The notes under the pieces are model-generated. The model was not told the DNA's origin, did not search any database, and worked only from the letters and a program-made list of their open reading frames with translations. From Prevotellaceae bacterium (GTDB taxonomy: Bacteria; Bacteroidota; Bacteroidia; Bacteroidales; Bacteroidaceae): a DNA stretch of 20,481 bases. Location: assembly GCA_019420585.1 (NCBI GenBank), contig JAHZGX010000023.1:1-20481 (forward strand), read 5' to 3'. A program made the translations under genes and the position numbers. Below are positions 16,068 to 20,481 of the stretch, one piece after another. Positions within the stretch are counted from its first letter, which is position 1. Each line of letters opens with the position of its first letter.

Positions 16068-16101
16068 TTGTTTAACAAGGGTTTGCCATTCGGTGGCAAA
16101 C
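16068..16101 (+). promoter_or_regulatory. Two palindromes at the operon's transcription start (operator or leader hairpin)
   Basis: TTGTT-T-AACAA (16068-16078) is a palindrome centred on the predicted transcription start. It is followed by a perfect eight-base hairpin, GTTTGCCA (16081-16088) with TGGCAAAC (16094-16101), loop TTCGG. The first could be a repressor site, the second an mRNA-stabilising leader hairpin. No regulator gene is adjacent. Confidence 0.45.
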
Positions 16102-16120
16102 GCTATAAAGAGTGATGACA

Positions 16121-16684
16121 ATGAAAAGTTTTGGTCCAAGAGCGTGGCTCCTGCCACAGCCCGTGCTGATAATAGGCACGTATGATGAGAATGGCAATCC
16201 CAATGCCATGAACGCCGCATGGGGCGGCACCTGGGACATGCATGAGATAATGATTTCGATGGGGCGGCATGCCACAACCCGCAATCTGAACAGGAACGGG
16301 GAGTTCACCGTGGCCTTTGCCACTGCGGATACCCTTGCCGCTGCCGATTATGTGGGACTGGTCAGTGCGGACGACCAGCCGGAGAAGATGGCTCATGTCG
16401 GATGGACAGTCCAAAGAGCCGAGCATGTGGATGCACCGCTGTTCCCTGATTTCCCTATGACCATGGAGTGTCGCATCAAGGAAAAACTCCATGAGAGCGA
16501 CACGGGCTACTATATCATAGCCGAGGTGGTGAACATCACCTGCCGTGAGGATTTCCTGGCTGCCGACGGGAAACCCGATGTGGAGCGCATGCAGTTGCTG
16601 ACATTTGACCCCGTGCACAATGGCTACATTGCCTTGGGAAACCGTGTGGGCAATGCCTTCAGCGATGGGAACAGGCTGAAATAA
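16121..16684 (+). CDS. Flavin reductase-like FMN-binding split-barrel protein
   Basis: A 187-residue member of the flavin reductase/DIM6-NTAB family. Typical pieces are the opening PQPVLIIGTYDENG, NAMNAAWGG (29-37), ISMGRHATTRNL, the central FTVAFATAD strand and the late FDPVHNGYIALG block. Such proteins bind FMN and often use NAD(P)H, but the physiological substrate is unknown. Met1 is taken at 16121 because family members begin with MKxFGP; upstream in-frame ATG (16115) and GTG (16112) are possible. It is the first gene of a tight six-gene operon. Confidence 0.85.
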   Translation: MKSFGPRAWLLPQPVLIIGTYDENGNPNAMNAAWGGTWDMHEIMISMGRHATTRNLNRNGEFTVAFATADTLAAADYVGLVSADDQPEKMAHVGWTVQRAEHVDAPLFPDFPMTMECRIKEKLHESDTGYYIIAEVVNITCREDFLAADGKPDVERMQLLTFDPVHNGYIALGNRVGNAFSDGNRLK

Positions 16685-16700
16685 ATTAAAGGAGAGGAAT

Positions 16701-17186
16701 ATGAACATGTATGGCAGAGCCACGTTGGCATTCTTCCTTTTGGCTACAACTTTGATGTTGGGAGGCTGCAAGGAGGATTATTCCAATGGAGAGAAAGTGG
16801 GGAACCTCATTGAATTTACCCGCAAGGGAGTTGTGTATGACTCTTGGGAAGGGCGTCTCAACATGACACAGACTGGCATGAACACCAGTGGCGAACCTTT
16901 CTCATTCAGTTTCGACAATGACCGAACCGACCAGGATTCCCTTATTGAACTGATGAAGCAGGCGCAGGTGGAGGGCTGGAAACTCAAGATACGCTACCAT
17001 GAAGTGTGGGGCTTCAAGAATGTGTTTTACAATAGGGGTGAGACTGACTACTTCGTGGACGGCGTGACGGTGCTTGACAAGGATTTTTCCAACCCGCTGA
17101 GGATGCTTGGCACGCGTCAGGGACACGTCATCGACACTGTATACGTGGTGGTGGACAAGCAACAGATTCAGAATGCAATAAAGTGA
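16701..17186 (+). CDS. Small conserved lipoprotein of unknown function
   Basis: A 161-residue lipoprotein: hydrophobic signal and lipobox LGGC with Cys23 as the predicted lipidated residue. The mature part begins with KEDYSNGEKVG and contains GVVYDSWEGRLNM and KIRYHEVWGFKN, a pattern I associate with a widespread Bacteroidetes lipoprotein family sometimes misnamed 6-phosphogluconate dehydrogenase; there is no dehydrogenase fold here. No charged residue follows Cys23 in a way that would prove surface export, so inner or outer membrane placement is open. An AAAGGAGAGG stretch just before the ATG is an unusually good Shine-Dalgarno sequence for this phylum. Second gene of the operon, 16 bases after the flavin reductase-like gene. 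Confidence 0.75.
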   Translation: MNMYGRATLAFFLLATTLMLGGCKEDYSNGEKVGNLIEFTRKGVVYDSWEGRLNMTQTGMNTSGEPFSFSFDNDRTDQDSLIELMKQAQVEGWKLKIRYHEVWGFKNVFYNRGETDYFVDGVTVLDKDFSNPLRMLGTRQGHVIDTVYVVVDKQQIQNAIK

Positions 17187-17189
17187 ACG

Positions 17190-17672
17190 ATGGAGAACAG
17201 AAAACTGATAAACCCGTGGCTGGGACTTGAGGGCTACAATTGTATAGGCTGTGCACCCAACAACCCTTTTGGGGTGCACCTTGAACCTTATGAGGAGGGA
17301 GACGACATCGTGGCGCGCTGGAAGCCTTCTGTCAATTACCAGGGATGGCTTGACACGCTGCACGGAGGCATTCATGCCCTGCTGCTCGACGAGGTGTGCG
17401 GCTGGGTGGTGATGCGTAAATTGCAGACTACAGGCGTAACCTCGAAGATGGAGTTGCGCTACCGCCGTCCGGTGTCGACTTCCGGAGGTGAACTCACGGT
17501 GCGGGCACACATCCGCGACAATGTGCGTAACCTCTATACCATAGATGCGCAGTTGATTGACGCAGAGGGGCGCGTGTGCACCGAAGCCACGTGCGTCTAC
17601 TTTACCTTCCCGCCCGAAAAGGCCAAGCGGGACATGCACTTCATGCCCATAAAGGTGGAGGGGGAGGAGTGA
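17190..17672 (+). CDS. PaaI-like hot-dog fold thioesterase
   Basis: A 160-residue hot-dog fold protein. The helix motif DTLHGGIHALLLDEVCGW (55-72) contains the His-Gly-Gly (58-60) and acidic pair Asp67-Glu68 expected of PaaI-type acyl-CoA thioesterases, and ELRYRRPV begins the following strands. An N-terminal CIGCAPNNPFGVHL block (18-31) with two cysteines is common in this subgroup. It probably cleaves an acyl-CoA in the cytoplasm; the acyl group is not predictable. It starts three bases after the lipoprotein gene and ends directly against the next start. Confidence 0.83.
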   Translation: MENRKLINPWLGLEGYNCIGCAPNNPFGVHLEPYEEGDDIVARWKPSVNYQGWLDTLHGGIHALLLDEVCGWVVMRKLQTTGVTSKMELRYRRPVSTSGGELTVRAHIRDNVRNLYTIDAQLIDAEGRVCTEATCVYFTFPPEKAKRDMHFMPIKVEGEE

Positions 17673-18236
17673 ATGGCCGAACACCTGACCTTTGCGTCCG
17701 GCACCAAGGCCGAGCGTTATGCCATGCTCCTGCCTCAGATTGAGGCTGTCATGGAGGGGGAAACCGACCTTGTTGCCAACATGGCAAACGTTGCCGCCAT
17801 GCTGTGGGAGACGTTCGCGCCTTCCTGCTTCCCGCAGGTGGAACTGGAGAATGCTGCTTCGGCCGGAGCCTCACCACGCACCCCTTACCCCTGGATGTGG
17901 GTCGGGTTTTACCGCGTGGTGGGTGAAGAACTGGTGCTCGGACCGTTTCAGGGGCCGCTGGCATGCACCCGTATCAAGCATGGACGTGGTGTGTGTGGCA
18001 CGGCATGGGCTGAGAACCACACGCTGTTGGTGCCCGATGTGGAACTCTTCCCCGGCCACATAGCCTGCTCCAGTGCATCGCGCAGTGAGATTGTCGTGCC
18101 TGTGCGTGACAGGGCGGGGCACGTGCGTGCCGTGCTCGACATTGACAGTCGCGAGAAGCACACCTTTGACTCCACTGACCGCGAATGGCTGGAACGCATC
18201 GCGGATTTGTTTCAGAATAATCATCAATTCCTATGA
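17673..18236 (+). CDS. msrC: Free methionine-(R)-sulfoxide reductase (GAF-type fRMsr)
   Basis: A 187-residue GAF-domain enzyme that should reduce free L-methionine-(R)-sulfoxide with thioredoxin. Cys98, Cys108 and Cys132 have exactly the 10 and 24 spacing of the three catalytic cysteines of E. coli fRMsr (84, 94, 118). Surrounding blocks also fit: VGFYRV, VLGPFQGPLAC, GVCGTA, FPGHIAC, SRSEIVVPV and AVLDIDSREK. Residue 133 after the third cysteine is Ser where E. coli has Asp. A short insertion near 55-72 lengthens the early loop. The ATG abuts the thioesterase stop with no gap, and its own stop overlaps the cyclophilin start, showing strong coupling. Confidence 0.9.
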   Translation: MAEHLTFASGTKAERYAMLLPQIEAVMEGETDLVANMANVAAMLWETFAPSCFPQVELENAASAGASPRTPYPWMWVGFYRVVGEELVLGPFQGPLACTRIKHGRGVCGTAWAENHTLLVPDVELFPGHIACSSASRSEIVVPVRDRAGHVRAVLDIDSREKHTFDSTDREWLERIADLFQNNHQFL

Positions 18237-18979
18237 AAAGAGTAAAGATACACACATCAGAGGGCGACATTACGGTGCGCCTCTATGACGAGACCCCGCT
18301 TCATCGGGACAACTTCCTCAAATTGGCATCTGAGGGATTCTATGACGGTACGCTTTTCCACCGTGTCATACGCGATTTCATGATACAGGGCGGCGACCCC
18401 GAGAGCAGGAATGCTCCTGCGGAGAAGTCGCTTGGCACGGGTGGTCCGGGCTACAATGTGCCGGCCGAGATTGTGTATCCGCAGCATTTCCACAAGCGCG
18501 GAGCACTGAGTGCAGCCCGCCAGAGTGACCAGGTGAACCCTGAGCGAGCAAGCAGTGGAAGCCAGTTCTACATTGTGTGGGGCAAGGTGTACAAGCCGCA
18601 GGAACTCCGTCAGATGGAGAAGCAACTGGCCATGCAGCAGGAACAGCAGGTCTTTAACCAGCTGGTGGCAGAGCACCGCACAGAGGTGATGAACCTGCGC
18701 AGGAACCGTGACCAGGAAGGCTTGCTTGACTTGCAGAACCAACTGGTGGCCGAAACCAAGGCCAGATGCCAGCAGATGGGGAAGCCCGAGTTCACTGCCG
18801 GGCAGACTGAGGCATACACCACCGTGGGCGGCACTCCGTTCCTGGACGGCCAGTATACGGTGTTCGGGGAAGTGGAAGAGGGACTAGATGTGGTGCAGAG
18901 GATACAGCAGGTGGAGACGTGCATGGCAGACCGGCCTAAGGCAGACGTAAGCATGACCATGGAGGTGCTGGAGGACTGA
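18233..18979 (+). CDS. Cyclophilin-type peptidyl-prolyl isomerase with a coiled-coil insertion
   Basis: A 248-residue cyclophilin. The catalytic region FHRVIRDFMIQGGD (42-55, Arg44) and GSQFYI (109-114) are intact, as are the later FLDGQYTVFGEV (203-214) strands. Between them, residues 121-195 are a Gln/Glu/Arg-rich helical insertion where the usual bacterial enzyme has a short loop; I believe such insertions recur in Bacteroidetes cyclophilins. There is no signal peptide, so the enzyme should be cytoplasmic. It catalyses proline cis-trans isomerisation during folding. Its ATG overlaps the preceding stop by four bases (ATGA), placing it firmly in the operon. Confidence 0.9.
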   Translation: MKRVKIHTSEGDITVRLYDETPLHRDNFLKLASEGFYDGTLFHRVIRDFMIQGGDPESRNAPAEKSLGTGGPGYNVPAEIVYPQHFHKRGALSAARQSDQVNPERASSGSQFYIVWGKVYKPQELRQMEKQLAMQQEQQVFNQLVAEHRTEVMNLRRNRDQEGLLDLQNQLVAETKARCQQMGKPEFTAGQTEAYTTVGGTPFLDGQYTVFGEVEEGLDVVQRIQQVETCMADRPKADVSMTMEVLED

Positions 18980-18985
18980 ACACGT

Positions 18986-19642
18986 ATGGCGAAAGGTTTT
19001 GACACCCTTTTCTTCGACCTTGACGGAACGCTGGTGGACAGCGGTGAGGGCATCATGAAGACGGTTCAGCATACGCTGGCTCAGTTTGGCATTAGTGTGG
19101 CAGACCATCATGTGCTGCGCCCCTTCGTGGGACCTCCCCTTGAGGACTCGTTCCGGGACTTCTATGGCTTCTCAACGCAGGATGCCGGGCGTGCGGTGGA
19201 CATCTACCGTGGTGAGTTTGCCAGGCACGGAATATTTGACCAGGAAATGTATCCCGGCGTGTTGGACTTCCTGGATGAGGTGAGGCGCAGGGGATATGCC
19301 ACAGCCGTGGCAACCAGCAAGATGGATTTCCAGGCTGCGATGGTGCTGGAGCAAATATTCCCTGAGTTGGGCAAGCGGCTTGACCGCATATTTGCCCGCG
19401 ACAGCGAGGGGCGCTTGCACACCAAGGCTGATGTCATACGCGAAGGGCTCTGCCGGATGGGCATTGATGAACCTGAACGTATCCTGATGGTGGGCGACCG
19501 GAAGTTTGACGTGCAGGGTGCGCGCCAGTGCGGTCTGCGTTCAGCCGGTGTGCTGTTTGGTTTCGGAGACCGGAAAGAATTGCAGGATGCCGGGGCTGAC
19601 TACATATGCGCCTCTTATGAGGAACTGCTTGCCCTGCTTTAG
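18986..19642 (+). CDS. HAD-superfamily phosphatase (Gph/phosphoglycolate phosphatase-like)
   Basis: A 218-residue HAD phosphatase with all motifs: nucleophile Asp11 and Asp13 in FFDLDGTLVDSG, motif II ATSK (Thr110, Ser111), Lys147 in HTKADVI, and motif IV GDRKFD (Asp171, Asp175). The PFVGPPLEDSF stretch in the cap is typical of the Gph/PPPF branch, which includes phosphoglycolate phosphatase and 5'-nucleotidases; the substrate is not fixed by sequence. The start at 18986 lies six bases after the cyclophilin stop, so this is probably the last gene of the operon. It ends in TAG, showing that TAG is used as a normal stop in this genome. Confidence 0.88.
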   Translation: MAKGFDTLFFDLDGTLVDSGEGIMKTVQHTLAQFGISVADHHVLRPFVGPPLEDSFRDFYGFSTQDAGRAVDIYRGEFARHGIFDQEMYPGVLDFLDEVRRRGYATAVATSKMDFQAAMVLEQIFPELGKRLDRIFARDSEGRLHTKADVIREGLCRMGIDEPERILMVGDRKFDVQGARQCGLRSAGVLFGFGDRKELQDAGADYICASYEELLALL

Positions 19643-19678
19643 TAACATAAATATAAACAAATTAAAATGTAATTTCAA

Positions 19679-20176
19679 ATGAATAGATTTCTATTGCTTC
19701 TATTTTTTGCCTTGACTTCCTTGCCAACCAGCGTTCGTGCGCAATCGCAAAAACAACAGGAGGAAATCCAAAAACTAGTTCTGAGAGTGGATTCCCTTGA
19801 GCATGAATTGTCTGTTTTTAGGCAAGGCTATGAGATTAACATGCTTAATACAAAACTCACAATTTTTGAGAATGAAGTATCTGACTTGGCTAACAGCATT
19901 CAGATATATATATTCCATAGAAATTTTGATTCTAAAATGGGGGAGGCGTATCAACGGTTATATGAGTCAAAACAGGGTGCCTTGCGTGCTTATCGTGAAA
20001 CTTCAGAACAACTAAAGAAACTGTTCGTCTTACAACTCGTAGCACAGACATATAAAGAGAGTGACTTCGATTATTTGAAGTCCTGTTATAATGTAACAGA
20101 TAAGACTTTTGACTCAATAGAAAGTTCCATGGAGTTATTAAAACTTACGATAGACGAATATTTGAAGCACGTATGA
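19679..20176 (+). CDS. Small secreted coiled-coil protein of unknown function
   Basis: A 165-residue protein with a Sec signal peptide (1-21, cleavage after VRA) and no lipobox. The mature chain is largely helical: QKQQEEIQKLVLRVDSLEHE (24-43) shows heptad-like spacing of a coiled coil, followed by more amphipathic helices to the end. No known family is recognised. It should be periplasmic or exported. It is A+T-rich, clearly different from the G+C-rich operon before it. It follows that operon by 36 bases with an A-rich leader (AACAAATTAAAATG) and no clear -7 element, so it may be a separate or read-through unit. Confidence 0.7.
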   Translation: MNRFLLLLFFALTSLPTSVRAQSQKQQEEIQKLVLRVDSLEHELSVFRQGYEINMLNTKLTIFENEVSDLANSIQIYIFHRNFDSKMGEAYQRLYESKQGALRAYRETSEQLKKLFVLQLVAQTYKESDFDYLKSCYNVTDKTFDSIESSMELLKLTIDEYLKHV

Positions 20177-20481
20177 GTGTAGCCTCTCTTGCAGCGCGGA
20201 GTGAACATCATCAGCGGGTGGAATGTGCTGATGAAGTGAAACCCCCGATAGTATAACAAAGGAAAAATGGGGCTGCTCATAATGTTCCCTTGCCGTTGTT
20301 CTTATGTTTTATGCGATGCTTGGGATTACTTTGGGCTGTTCGGCATCACCTTTCGTGTAATACGTATTTTCCCTGCCCCGGCAATATACATGTCCCGGCC
20401 AAGTGTGTTGTTCTAGAGAAGCAAGGAAATCTGCGTTTCAAATACGGCATGCATTTTCCTATGAGAGTCTTTGGTCTTGAC
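20177..20481 (+). other. Tail region with an inverted repeat and an open frame reaching the window end
   Basis: No complete gene is seen. TCATCAGC (20208-20215) pairs perfectly with GCTGATGA (20227-20234) across 11 bases, but no T-run follows, so it is at best a weak terminator for the preceding gene. From the ATG at 20311 a frame stays open for 57 codons to the last base, with a plausible protein-like tail (VVLEKQGNLRFKYGMHF, then FGLD). It could be the start of a gene continuing beyond the window, a gene remnant, or chance. Confidence 0.35.

Noticed and set aside
16701..17186. 6-phosphogluconate dehydrogenase annotation for the lipoprotein
   Set aside because: The protein is 161 residues with a lipobox and has no nucleotide-binding fold; any such name would be a carried-over misannotation.

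Overview
The window looks like chromosomal DNA from a Bacteroidota bacterium, most likely order Bacteroidales (Prevotella/Bacteroides-like; genus not resolvable here). The grounds are repeated Bacteroidetes-type promoters (-7 element TAnnTTTG, several with a TTG/TTTG -33 element 18-20 bases upstream), a type IX secretion (T9SS)-like C-terminal tail on a very large secreted protein, and protein families typical of the group. Most of the window is G+C-rich. Two islands, 2780-3890 and 19640-20180, are visibly A+T-rich. I see no rRNA, tRNA, CRISPR array, insertion sequence or phage gene.

Layout. (1) 1-2776: a double-GNAT acetyltransferase with a structured leader, then a small membrane PH-domain protein on the minus strand, divergent from a HAD hydrolase. 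(2) 2834-3886: a YbjQ-like domain and a zinc-ribbon protein that lie in the same frame and are separated only by one TAG, probably a single gene broken by a nonsense change. (3) 4019-8346: a large MscS-type channel, a MenA/UbiA prenyltransferase and a CPBP intramembrane protease, the last two joined by a TGATG overlap. (4) 8427-15374: a self-contained unit with a promoter, a well-conserved cobalamin (B12) riboswitch, one 2193-codon gene and an intrinsic terminator. (5) 15400-15998: an ElaA-like GNAT with its own promoter. (6) 16057-19642: a tight six-gene operon of FMN-binding flavin reductase-like protein, lipoprotein, hot-dog thioesterase, free methionine-(R)-sulfoxide reductase, cyclophilin and HAD phosphatase, which reads as oxidative-damage and protein-quality housekeeping. 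(7) 19679-20481: a small secreted coiled-coil protein and a tail containing an open frame that runs off the window.

The most interesting element is unit 4. The giant protein has a Sec signal peptide, four tandem CUB-like plus BNR-associated-like modules, a right-handed beta-helix, FN3/Ig-like domains, a DUF4465-like domain and a T9SS-like tail. A single-gene transcription unit under a cobalamin riboswitch, with no BtuB, BtuFCD or cobamide-synthesis gene beside it, suggests an undescribed surface factor for capturing or scavenging cobamides. Riboswitch, promoter, terminator and signal peptide are read directly from the sequence; domain names rest on pattern recognition; the cobamide-binding role is inference.
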